DNA of 64,000 nt from Elephas maximus indicus (Eukaryota; Chordata; Mammalia; Proboscidea; Elephantidae): NCBI RefSeq assembly GCF_024166365.1, contig NC_064822.1, positions 101,118,823 through 101,182,822 on the forward strand. The letters are read 5' to 3'. Below, piece by piece: positions 55,181 through 64,000 of this stretch (position 1 is the stretch's first letter; each line of letters begins with the position of its first letter). Both the position numbers and the translations under genes were made by a program. The notes under the pieces were generated by a model. It saw only the letters and a list, made by a program, of their open reading frames with translations, was not told where the DNA came from and made no database searches.

Positions 55181-58100
55181 TTAGTGGCCACCTGCAGGGG
55201 CATTGTGCACCCAATCCAAAACAATCAAGGTCATGCTTCCGATCATCACCACTATGCCGCTCAACAAGAAGAGCAAAGCCTGCACCAAGACACAAAGAAA
55301 ACTCATCAGCAAGCAAATAGCAGAACATACACGCTAGACATTCCTTCCCCTATACTTTAAAAAAAGGGTCTCGTAATTACTAAAATTATGTGTTTTTTTT
55401 TTATAGATCTATAGTTTTACTTTGGTTCAAGATATTTAAACTGTTTTAAGTGATCAAGGGGTTTATCTATAGCACAAAATAACTGCCTTTGTATCAAATG
55501 AAAAAGCAATTTACACTGAGGAATAAACTACTTCAGATACAACTGGACTGGATTTAAAAAAATTTTTTAAAGCAAAAATTAAGTCACAAAACCAAATCTA
55601 AATCATTCTAAGATGCAGTCCGAGTCAAACCCAGGTCTTTCTAAGAGACACGAGTAACTTTACTCCTAATCCTACCCTTCACTTACTACCAATGTCTAAT
55701 CTTGAGCAAAACAAGACAACAGTTATGGTTTATAAACAATTCTAGTACTTTTATCAGACCACAAAGGCAGTGAAAAATAAGGACTGCATATCACACTATG
55801 TTTTGTAAAAACCCCACTAAGGCACCAGAACCCTATCGTTTGTGGTTAACATATCAAAATCTTTGTAATCAGTTGTTATACTTTAAGTACATAATAGTGA
55901 CTACCACTAAGAGAAAAAAGGGCCCCCAAAGCTTTGCTTTTCTATACAGATGAAGACAGTCAGTCCCATTTAACAAAGTATCCCATTTTCTGCCCCTATT
56001 TTATATGCTCAACACCCAGTGAAGTGCCTGTCAGAGCGCAGGCAGTCAATAAACACTGGTTAAGCCAATGCGACAGCATCTTACACTCCTCTTTATCTCT
56101 ATTCCCTCTCTCTAAAATACCTTATTATTAATTTATAAGGCAGCAAACTGACTTATACCTCCCCTTCTCCAATCTTCCACCTATGAAGTACACCATCGTA
56201 TTTACTAGAAGCCTAAAATGGAAACCACAGCAAATGAGAGCTAAGAGACAAAAAAGAAAATTAGTTGAGGAATCTTTGACTCACCCCAATCTTTTGTACA
56301 GATTTCATAGATTCTTTCTTCACTAACTTGATATAGAAGGCAGATGGAAGAATAAAAATCAACATAGCAGCGGCAGATGCACCTGTAAAAAAAAAAAAAA
56401 AAAAAAACCTCTTCTTCAGTATTCAATGAGTCACTTGCTATTTATTAAACCTTAAAAAACCCCATTATTTTTGGTGCTAGGAAAAAGTGGCACTGAAAGT
56501 GGATGTAGTGAGCATAGCAAAACCTAAGAACAGCCAAGTGTCTTAGCACATATAAATGGGTAAAGGCATACCGGTATATGGGCAAGTACAGATGTGTACA
56601 CAGATGAGGACAGAAGTATCTCTCCAAAAAAAGCCAGTTGTTGTCGAGTCAATTCTGACTCAGCAAGCCTACAGGACAGAGTAGAAGTGCCCCACAGGGT
56701 TTCTAAGGAGCGGCTGGTAGATTTGAACTGCCAACCTTTTGGTTAGTAGCCTGAGCTCTTAATCACTGCACCACCAGGGTTTCCGAAGTATCTATAGGTA
56801 CATGTAAATACAAATATGTGGGTGCGGGCATTTCTGTCACTAAAGACAGAAACGGATACTCTTCAGACATAGCCAAATACCTTCTAAGGTTGGCTTTCTG
56901 GGTTTGAAAGCTTAGGACCAGAGTTTCCTGGGACAACTCAGTCAACTGGCATAACACAGTTCACAAAAATCATGATCCATATTCTAGTGAAGCGAGTAGC
57001 GTCTGGGGACTCAACACTTGCGACAGGCCATCTAAGATACAACTACAGGCCTTTACTCTCTGGGGCAAAACAGAAGAAAGTAACCAAAAGCTCAAAGAAG
57101 CAAGTCTACATGAGCCACAACTTCATCTACTCTGAAACCAAAAGAACTAGATGTTGCCCAGCTACCACCATTGACCATTCTGACCAGGGTCACAAGAGAC
57201 GGTCCTGGAAAGAATGGGAGAAAAATGCAGAGCAGAACTCAAACTCTTAAAAAAAAAAAAAAAGTCAATCAAACTGAACAGTAGACAACAAAGGACTCCC
57301 TAAGACTATCATCCTGAGATACTATTTAAAAGCCTAGGACCAAGCTTATCCCGAGATGACCTTTTAGTAAAACAGAGGGGCACACAAAATAAAGGCTATT
57401 ACCCCTAAGGATCAAAGCTCTGTGTAAAAACCATCAGCATGAGACCAAAAGGTCACCAATTACTCTACAACAAAGATGAAACTAGAGAACTGGAAATGTA
57501 ACAAACAGAAGACAAAGAGAATGTTGACACATTGTAATAAATGTAACTAATGTCACTGAACAATTTGTGTGCAAACTGTCAAATGGTAACCTAACATGCT
57601 GTATAAACTTTCACCAAAAATTCAGTGTTTAGAAAAAAAAAAAAAACCTAATATTTGAATCAACTTTGATACTTCTTAAAACTTACCAATGAAACCAAAG
57701 ATATCCCTAATAGTTGGTACAAAGATAACAAGCAAATTCGTAAGTCCCAAGATAGACACTGTAATGAAACTATGACGCCACCAACTGAAATCTTTTCCTG
57801 CACACAACAAATGAGTTACGGAACTCCGGATCTGCAAAAGAGGAGAGTATCAAACTTTAGTGAATGCAAGAAACAAGCCAATAGAAAATGCATCTAGAAG
57901 AGCAGCTAGTTCTAAAGTAGAACTGTGCCCCCTCCTCCACTGCTATTTTCTGAATGTTGGAACACTTAAGAACATTCTGTTTCTAACTATGAAGAAAAAC
58001 GCCCCAGGATTGGGGGGGTGGGGTGGGGTGGGGGAGAATCCTATCAAAAGAACCATCAACTTGGCATTGCTCTACTAGTTTTGCCCTTCTCCCAAAAGTT

Positions 58101-61100
58101 GAAAATCTCACAAATCTTTCCAGGTTTAAAAGCTCATTCCTACTGAAAGCAAGGTGACTACTTACCGGGAAAATAACGACTGGTACTGTCAGGGTGACGG
58201 CCATCAACACGGCCAAGCGGACAATGAGAAGAAGGATATCAGTTCCCAGCACGGTTGAGTATGTATGAAGCAATTCTGCCTCAACATGTTCTATGAGGAA
58301 AGACAAAAAAAAAAAAAAAAATTCCAAGTGTCCTGTTTCCTCTGGAGATTAAGCAGTAAATCTAAGTTTACAACAAGATTTGCCCCCAAGTTATTAGCTA
58401 CTCATAAAACCACTATAAACTGAGAGGCTAATAAGATTAATTTGGAATTATATTTAATGCAATTAAAATAACATTGAAGGAAATTTTTTCTAAATGCTGA
58501 GTAGAGATTTAGCCACATGACCTCCATTAAAAACAACAGGAGCTAATTGGTGAAATCCTTTGGTTTGGCTGACTGTTTGTATGTGTTCCTTAATTTCAAG
58601 GTGAAGGGGAGAACTAGGCAGGATGAACTTAAGAGGCAAGAACATCATACAAAATGACTAACGGTAGGTATTTCTTTGACCCTGGATTTTAGAAATTACT
58701 GATTAAATACACAATAGGAAACTCTTAGCTCTAAATTTAATTTCTCACCACAAATAGGAAACATACCAAAATAGACTGAAAAAATTTTTTTAAGTGATGG
58801 AACTATCATATAAATGAATTTCACTCCAATAAAGTTTTATAAACCAGATATAGTTTACCATAAAATGTCAGGTATCCAAAGAGGGCAGCAAGCAGGTACA
58901 TGAGGAACATGGCAAAAAATGAAATCTTGGACACATTCATCATTCTTTTACGGCTGCGGCTATGAAAATTCAAAGGAAAATATGTATTCATTTCAGCAAT
59001 GATTATAGCAACAGTTGTAAAATATTTTCCCAATTTTCCCAAAAAATTTATATAAAAATATTTACTCTTTTAGCTCTTCGTAAATGGGAAGAATAGCAGG
59101 GTGGCAGACAAATGAAAAGGTCAGAATGGGCACAGCATAGACAGTCTGAAAAGAAGATAAAATTTTACTTAGCATCATCGTGTAACAAACTCACATGCTG
59201 TCACAGTTTGGAAGCTTATATTTTATATAAACTCATCTTAGAACGAAAGCCTAAAATAATTAGGTTCCCTTGCATAGTTTCCACACCTCTTAATCTGTTC
59301 AGGCGTGATTCATTAACTGGCTAATCCTAAATTTTCTAAACCAGTGTCTATTCGCCTTCCTCCCTTTACTCTGGAAGTTATTTTAAAATTTCCAGTGGGT
59401 AGTCTTCCTCCCTAATGTCTGTGTTCCAGAAAATGAAGACTAGTTAGTTACCTGTGAATTGAAGATAAAGTAACGTGGTCTGCAAGAATCATCTTCAGTC
59501 ATGTTAAATGTCACATCAGGTGCAAAAGCTGGCTGTGTTAAGGTGCTGTTTATTGTTTCATTAACTAGGTAAGCAATTTCCATAGGACAGGGAATCTGAA
59601 ATTTCTTGCAAATCACCTGAAATGCAGTATTTTGCATTTTGTTAAGCTGAATAATGTGATAGGGCTTATAAAGCTTTATCTAAAAAGCTTTAGCTTTACA
59701 AAAACTATACCTACCACAATCAGAAAGAACATCATACACAACAAGGAGAGGCCACTGGTATATCCCAAATATCCTAGAAGGAGGAAAAATATCTACTTTA
59801 GTTTAATGAAATCAGTTTAAGGCAAAAATATTTTCTCTCTTGAATAAGTCAGTCCTGCTTGGAAGACTTTAGGCACTTAAATGGGGGTACAATATTAAAT
59901 TTCTAATTCTTATATATTAAGATATGAAATTACTTAATACTTGTTTAAAAAACCAAGCTGATAAACTCACTATTATTTACAAAGAGCAGTAGGACACTGC
60001 AAATGTCAATGAAAACCCAACAACTCGTAGTGTTTTGGTCCTTCGGTTGCTACCCTGTTAAGATTTTGCCAGAACTACAGGCACTGCATGACACAACTCT
60101 CAAAGGTACGTTTATGCAGGCTTTTTAGCTCTCATTAATTTCTATTAAGAGAAATGTCAACTAGGTGATAAGAGGCTCACTACGTCAGCTCTCTCTAGAG
60201 ATGGGTTTGCTCACCTAAATTTCTCAGCAGTGACAAAGGAAGAATGAGCACCAACGACACCAGCAGAACCAAATAGTCACCATTCAGATACCACAATCTG
60301 AATTAAAGAAAAATAAGATAAAAACCTGTCACAAATACCCTCAGGAACAATAAACACATCTTTTAAAAATAGAAAAACTGCTTCTGCATAACTAGTCAGA
60401 AGAGAAAATCACAGAAGGGCTGTAATTCTAACAGGACTCATTTTATAGAAATGCTATAAAAGTAAACACACACAAAAAAACCCTCAAAGTTTGGGGAAAA
60501 TATCACTTGTTCAAGAAGCTTATAGACAGGAATAAACTTCTAACTTTGTGAGCTAGATGAATATTGACACAGGTTAGAAACAGGGCATCAAACAGTGTTA
60601 CTTTTGTCTCACTGTTTTGCTCTGGGAAGGTTGCCAGTGGATTCATAACATAAAATGCTCCTTAAAGGCTTGATACTAATGTGGGAACAGGGCGGCATTG
60701 TTCCGCTGATAATTTTATCTTTAAGCATTTTTAGAAAGACTGTACACCAACTTTGTCATAGCTTTAGCTTACAATTTCAAAAGCTAGAAACAAGGAAGCT
60801 TTAAAACAAGGATTTTTTTCCCAGACATTTGTTTGCAAACACACACTTAAACATTTGAGCACGGAGGTTGCATTCATACTTGGAAAAAATGCTTAAGCAA
60901 AAACCAAAACCAAATTCTCCAAACCAAGACTTATTCCATGTTATCAGAGTATACTGTGGCATCTTGACCCACCTTGTCTTCAGAAGTGGTCAAAAGAGTT
61001 CTTTCATAACTTCAAGAAAATACTACGTATGCCCCTCAGAGTCCTAGCAATGTCTTTTCCTTCTTAGGTGATCATTAACTTCATCTGTTTTTTAAATCAC

Positions 61101-62265
61101 TATTTTCAAATTCTAACTGCCTGTGAATTCCCCTTCATTCACTTCAGCAACAGGTAAGCTACAGAAAACTAATATTTAAAGACCAGTTTATCAAATTAAA
61201 TTTCTAAAGCCACCCCAGAGATAACCACAACTCTGTTCCGAGGTAATGAGCTGCAAGTAAGTTGTGAGGTAAATTAGCCCTCTCCATGTTTACTTTAGAT
61301 AAAAACCCGTTAGCCCACTAGGACAAATAATTTTGCTAGAAAGATAAGGCTTTCAACAGCATGACCACCATTTTCTGACAGTCTGCTTTTTAAACAGATT
61401 GATTCCTAAGGATTTCAAACGTAAAAAAAAAGTCAATACAGGAATCAACTTTTAACATTAATCCAAAGCTCCTGTCCTAATTTAGGTTGGGGTACGTGTT
61501 CGATAGCTGTAACTTCCTAGGAAGTGTGACCACAGAGGAGGTAAATTTCAAAAAACTTGTTTTCACATGCAGGTTAGAAATTACTTGTGCAGAAATTACA
61601 GTGGTAGCTACTACCTTTGGCCTTTCATCCTCAGAAGTTCAAATCAGCTTATGGGGGAGGAGTTTTTGGTAGGTAACAAAAGAAACATTTATGAATTTAA
61701 TAATTTATTGATAATCATTTGGTATCCAACTTTCATAAAATGTATCTAACAATTTTTGACTATAATTGTTTATCAGTAACCTTACTTAGCACCTACCCAG
61801 TTGTATCTTCAATGTTCATTAATGCCTGGATCACCAAAGGTAACTCATATTTCACTATGAAGAGGTAGCTTGACATAGCTGGAGGAAAACAAAATTATAC
61901 CATTACAAGCGCAAAACGTGGCACGTGACACTAAAGCTAATGTGTCACAACTCTGTGCTACACAATGAGCAAAAAATCTACCCAAATTGCTTTTTGAAAA
62001 ATTCTTACCTCCAATGTTCTGCATTGTAATTGATCCAGAGGCCGCAAGCTTTCCAACTAATCCAAATGCCTTATGTCCCAATTGTTCATATAATAAAGAC
62101 CCTGTAATTTGAAAAACAAGTATTTTATAAGAAAAAGAAAATCATGATAGGTATGCATATAGTTTTGGAAAAATTAAGAATACTATCATACCTCCTTCAT
62201 TGGCAGTCTTCAAAAGGAGATGAACAGAATACAGGGAAAATATGGATACAAATGTCAAGAGAATT
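52270..62265 (-). CDS. SLC38A2: SLC38A2 (SNAT2) sodium-coupled neutral amino acid transporter, 3' part of gene
   Basis: Twelve exons on the minus strand (62192-62265, 62009-62101, 61797-61878, 60215-60297, 59715-59773, 59452-59616, 59066-59145, 58859-58959, 58166-58290, 57687-57831, 56285-56382, 55181-55279 plus 3'UTR) join in phase with GT-AG introns to encode 400 residues up to the stop. The protein carries small neutral amino acids with Na+ across the plasma membrane (System A). Visible are transmembrane segments 2-11, a cysteine-bearing glycosylated loop, the TM8 AVTLTVP segment that contains the Thr known to affect Na+ binding (human 384), and the C-terminal GGH. Compared from memory with the 506-residue human protein it is nearly identical apart from the extracellular loop. 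The first ~105 residues, the promoter and the known intron-1 amino-acid response element lie beyond position 64000. SLC38A1 is the closest paralogue but differs at the C terminus, so SLC38A2 is firm. Confidence 0.97.
52439..52488 (+). repeat. 25-bp tandem duplication in SLC38A2 3'UTR
   Basis: Two 25-base units, 52439-52463 and 52464-52488, each ending ACTAGATCACATTTGAT and differing at two positions. Confidence 0.9.
55181..55279 (-). CDS. SLC38A2: SLC38A2 last coding exon, TM11, stop
   Basis: Encodes ALLFLLSGIVVMIGSMTLIV and LDWVHNAPAGGH, then TAA at 55181-55183. Acceptor GCAG. The terminal His corresponds to the residue reported as a pH sensor in rat SNAT2. The exon runs on into the 3'UTR. 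Confidence 0.97.
   Translation of the reverse strand, partial: ALLFLLSGIVVMIGSMTLIVLDWVHNAPAGGH
56285..56382 (-). CDS. SLC38A2: SLC38A2 coding exon, TM10
   Basis: Encodes (G)ASAAAMLIFILPSAFYIK and LVKKESMKSVQKIG. Donor GTGAGT. The acceptor ACAG is preceded by an uninterrupted run of 21 T on the coding strand (56387-56407), which serves as its polypyrimidine tract. Confidence 0.96.
56622..56784 (-). repeat. AfroSINE, short form, SLC38A2 intron
   Basis: GCCAGTTGTTGTCGAGTCAA to CTGCACCACCAGGGTTTCC, with the 9-base TSD GAAGTATCT (56613-56621, 56785-56793). Confidence 0.93.
56794..57648 (+). mobile_element. L1 3'UTR, antisense in SLC38A2 intron
   Basis: Collinear with about 9750-10556 of the L1 above (ACAACTCAGTCAACTGGCAT, CAGCTACCACCATTGACCAT) and ending in an A tail at 57633-57646. 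It may start further left, before the SINE. Confidence 0.85.
57687..57831 (-). CDS. SLC38A2: SLC38A2 coding exon, TM9
   Basis: Encodes IRSSVTHLLCAGKDFSWW then RHSFITVSILGLTNLLVIF and VPTIRDIFGFI. Acceptor GCAG, donor GTAAGT. The last base begins a Gly codon finished in the next exon. Confidence 0.96.
58012..58034 (+). repeat. G-quadruplex motif in SLC38A2 intron
   Basis: G runs of 7, 4, 4 and 5 separated by single T bases. On the + strand, which is the template for SLC38A2. Confidence 0.85.
58166..58290 (-). CDS. SLC38A2: SLC38A2 coding exon, TM8 with Na+-site threonine
   Basis: Encodes (E)HVEAELLHTYSTVLGTDI and continues through LLLIVRLAVLMAVTLTVP to VVIFP. The first Thr of TLTVP (codon about 58193-58195) matches human Thr384, reported to influence Na+ binding. 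Acceptor ATAG, donor GTAAG. It ends on a codon boundary. Confidence 0.96.
58859..58959 (-). CDS. SLC38A2: SLC38A2 coding exon, cytosolic basic loop and TM7
   Basis: Encodes (D)RSRKRMMNVSKISFFAMF and LMYLLAALFGYLTFY. The basic RSRKR run sits at the cytosolic side before TM7. Acceptor ATAG, donor GTAAAC. Confidence 0.96.
59066..59145 (-). CDS. SLC38A2: SLC38A2 coding exon, TM6
   Basis: Encodes TVYAVPILTFSFVCHPAILP then IYEELK and two bases of an Asp codon. Acceptor TCAG, donor GTAAAT, which is a slightly weak donor. Confidence 0.96.
59452..59616 (-). CDS. SLC38A2: SLC38A2 coding exon, extracellular glycosylated loop
   Basis: 55 codons, phase 0 at both ends, starting VICKKFQIPCP and ending YFIFNSQ. 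It carries three N-glycosylation sequons (NET, NST, NMT) and the two loop cysteines known to form a disulfide in SNAT2. The middle (from about residue 265) is the most divergent part of the protein and appears one residue shorter than in human, as I recall the human sequence. Confidence 0.95.
59715..59773 (-). CDS. SLC38A2: SLC38A2 coding exon, TM5
   Basis: A short 59-base exon encoding (G)YLGYTSGLSLLCMMFFLIV. Acceptor CTAG, donor GTAGGT. It ends on a codon boundary. Confidence 0.96.
60215..60297 (-). CDS. SLC38A2: SLC38A2 coding exon, TM4
   Basis: Encodes (G)LWYLNGDYLVLLVSLVLI followed by LPLSLLRNL. Acceptor TCAG, donor GTGAGC. The 1.5 kb intron upstream of it (60298-61796) contains no young SINE or LINE that I can see. 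Confidence 0.96.
61797..61878 (-). CDS. SLC38A2: SLC38A2 coding exon, TM3
   Basis: Encodes (A)MSSYLFIVKYELPLVIQ and then ALMNIEDTT(G). Acceptor CCAG, donor GTAGGT. The 5' end completes an Ala codon and the 3' end leaves two bases of a Gly codon. Confidence 0.96.
62009..62101 (-). CDS. SLC38A2: SLC38A2 coding exon, loop and start of TM3
   Basis: Encodes the GSLLYEQLGHKAFGLVGKL stretch followed by AASGSITMQNIG. Acceptor ACAG, donor GTAAG. Both ends split a codon (phase 1), matching the neighbouring exons. Confidence 0.96.
62192..62265 (-). CDS. SLC38A2: SLC38A2 coding exon, TM2 (first exon in window)
   Basis: Reads ILLTFVSIFSLYSVHLLLKT then ANEG, equal to about human residues 106-130. It begins with the last base of a split Ile codon after a TCAG acceptor and ends with the first base of a Gly codon before GTATGA. 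It covers most of TM2 and the start of the following loop. By human gene structure it would be about exon 5, which is inference. Confidence 0.95.
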
Positions 62266-64000
62266 CTGATGAAAGAAGGAAAAGGCACGAGATTATAAAC
62301 AAGCATAGGTATATTAAAGGACAATTCTTTTTGGTTATTTCAACATTAAATATGGAACTAGTCCTAATATTTCTCACAACAGACTGTCCTCCTCAAGGAC
62401 TGGTGTTCGTTTTCCTGCTGTGCTAGTTGGATTGTCAATTTTCCTCACTGGGTGCTGAAACCCTACATCGTGTCTCAGATACTTAATAGTTCTATGACAT
62501 TGATAAGGGCAAGGGTTTACCCACTGAGCCAAAGGGACTGGGAGACACTAGAAAGCCCAATTTTCCAGTGGTGGAGTTACAAGGTTTGTATTTTGATTCG
62601 AGTACCATGATAATTAGCTGTACGCTTGCCTTGAATGGTAGGTAAAATGGTGATAATACCTGCCACTAAACCCATCCTAGGAGATAACTGTAATATTTAA
62701 TTGATAGATACAGGGAAGATCTTTAGATCACATAAGGAGAGGAATGGGATTAGAAAGGAAGGAGAAAAACACATTTTAACACTTTAAGCGTCAGGCACTA
62801 CAAACTTTACGAACCGCTGGGTAGAAATCAGAGAAATAACTACTTCCAACCAGTGGTATGGAATACAAGCCCAGCATCGTCACAAAGTTAAACAATGCCT
62901 GTGCTAGACCATGGAGCATCAGCCTATCAGCCCAACTGTATGGGCTCTCCCCTAACTTTTACTTGGCTTGAATGAAGGGTGTGGGGTGGAGGGGGTGGGA
63001 GAGATACAGAGGGGCTAAAGGCACCATATTTTCAATCACCTCATATGAAAAAGCTGAACAATGAATAAGGAAGACCAAAGAATTGATGCCTTTGAATTAT
63101 AGTGTTGGGAAAAAATCCTGAATATACCATGGACATCCAGAGGAACAAACAAATCTGTCTTGGAAGAAGTACAACCAGAACGTTCCTTAGAAAAGAGGAT
63201 AGCAAGGCTTCACCTCACAAACTTTGGACATGTTATCAGGAGAGACCACTCCTTGGAGAAGGACACCATGCTTGGTAAAGCAGAAGTCCAGCAAAAAAGA
63301 AGACCCTTAATGAGATGGATTGACACGGTGGCTGCAACAATGGGCTCAAACACATCAGACTGTGAGGATGGCAAAGACTGGGCAGTGTTTAGTTCTGTCG
63401 TACATAGGTTGCTGTAAGTTGAGACCAACTCGATGGCACCTAATAACAAAGGGGCCTTAATGTCCCTTAGTTTTCCGTTAGGGCAGGGATTTTCACTCCA
63501 GTTTCACTTTCCTTCTCTCCAGACAAAGCCAAGAAGGACATGGAAATACTCTCACCACCACCTCCCCCCAAAAGGAGCAAAAAAAAAACACAATCGGGAA
63601 ACTCAGAAAACTCTGCAAACAAGAAGACAGTCACATATTTCTTGATCCTATATGTGCAAATTGCACATACCACTTTGTGAGGCGCTGGTTAAAAAAAAAA
63701 GTCTATCAATCAAACGTAGGTCGTGGCATTAAGCTGCCAAAAGTTTTACGGGCTCTAGTCAGTCTGAGGTAGAAAATGACACCATCATCAACCTCATCTA
63801 TAACTAAGCAGTTTAATAAAAAACAATTCTACAAGTCTGCTGACAAATTAAGTCCTATCGTCCCTTAAAGGGAAACAACGAGGGGTGAATAATCATCACC
63901 TCTGAGATTGATAAAGTTAGCTATACAGAGTTGCTTAGGCTGAGCATTGTTTAACCAGACTATGGCAACCATGCAGCCTCTGGCCCATTTACCTCTACAC
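62266..64000 (-). other. SLC38A2: SLC38A2 intron (partial)
   Basis: The exon encoding the end of TM1 to TM2 is not found before 64000, so this whole stretch is intron. It holds an RTE fragment (63052-63450) and otherwise unique DNA. Confidence 0.8.
63052..63450 (+). repeat. RTE LINE 3' end, antisense in SLC38A2 intron
   Basis: TGAACAATGAATAAGGAAGA to GATGGCACCTAATAACAAAG, about 400 bases matching 21930-22333 of the near-complete RTE. Confidence 0.93.

Noticed and set aside
3875-56784. Regularly recurring 20-30 base repeats as a CRISPR-like array
   Set aside because: The recurring blocks are dispersed SINE copies in both orientations with irregular spacing in a mammalian genome.
62266-64000. 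Start codon or first coding exons of SLC38A2
   Set aside because: No sequence for the N-terminal or TM1 exons is present; the ATG must lie beyond the right edge.

Overview
This is a stretch of vertebrate nuclear DNA, and it reads as an afrotherian mammal, most likely an elephant or a close paenungulate relative. Two things point there: about 40 copies of the tRNA-derived AfroSINE (heads like GGAGCCCTGGTGG, tails like TATGAGTCGGAATCGACT), and several copies of an RTE-type LINE that share the SINE tail, including one near-complete 3.2 kb copy. The older layers (MIR, L2, L1M, MaLR-type LTRs) are pan-mammalian. The assignment rests on recognition only; no search was run.

Layout. 1-3.4 kb is a large CpG island with GC boxes, CCAAT, CRE-like, E2F-like and ATF4-type (ATTGCATCA) sites and a G-quadruplex-prone 8-bp tandem repeat. 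From the order known in other mammals (SLC38A1 then SLC38A2, both on the same strand) it is probably the promoter and first non-coding exon of SLC38A1, transcribed leftwards, but no SLC38A1 coding exon is in view. 3.4-52 kb is intergenic and dominated by retroelements, many nested and with readable target-site duplications (TSDs). Among them are a 5'-truncated L1 inside a MIR, an L2 split by an L1 that itself holds an ERV1-type solo LTR and a SINE, an RTE inside a SINE, and three MaLR/ERVL-type solo LTRs. No protein-coding gene was found there.

52.3-62.3 kb (minus strand) holds the 3' three quarters of SLC38A2 (SNAT2, the System A sodium-coupled neutral amino acid transporter). There are twelve coding exons with GT-AG boundaries and consistent phases, giving 400 residues to the stop at 55181-55183, then a roughly 2.9 kb 3'UTR ending near an AATAAA at 52289-52294. 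The start codon and the first ~105 residues lie to the right of the window. 62.3-64 kb is an SLC38A2 intron with an antisense RTE fragment.

Nothing here is a new gene system. The most interesting signals are the ATF4-type element in the putative SLC38A1 island (SLC38A2 is known to be controlled through the same motif), the 3' tail shared by the LINE and the SINEs, including a 39-bp micro-insertion made only of that tail, and the readable insertion chronology.
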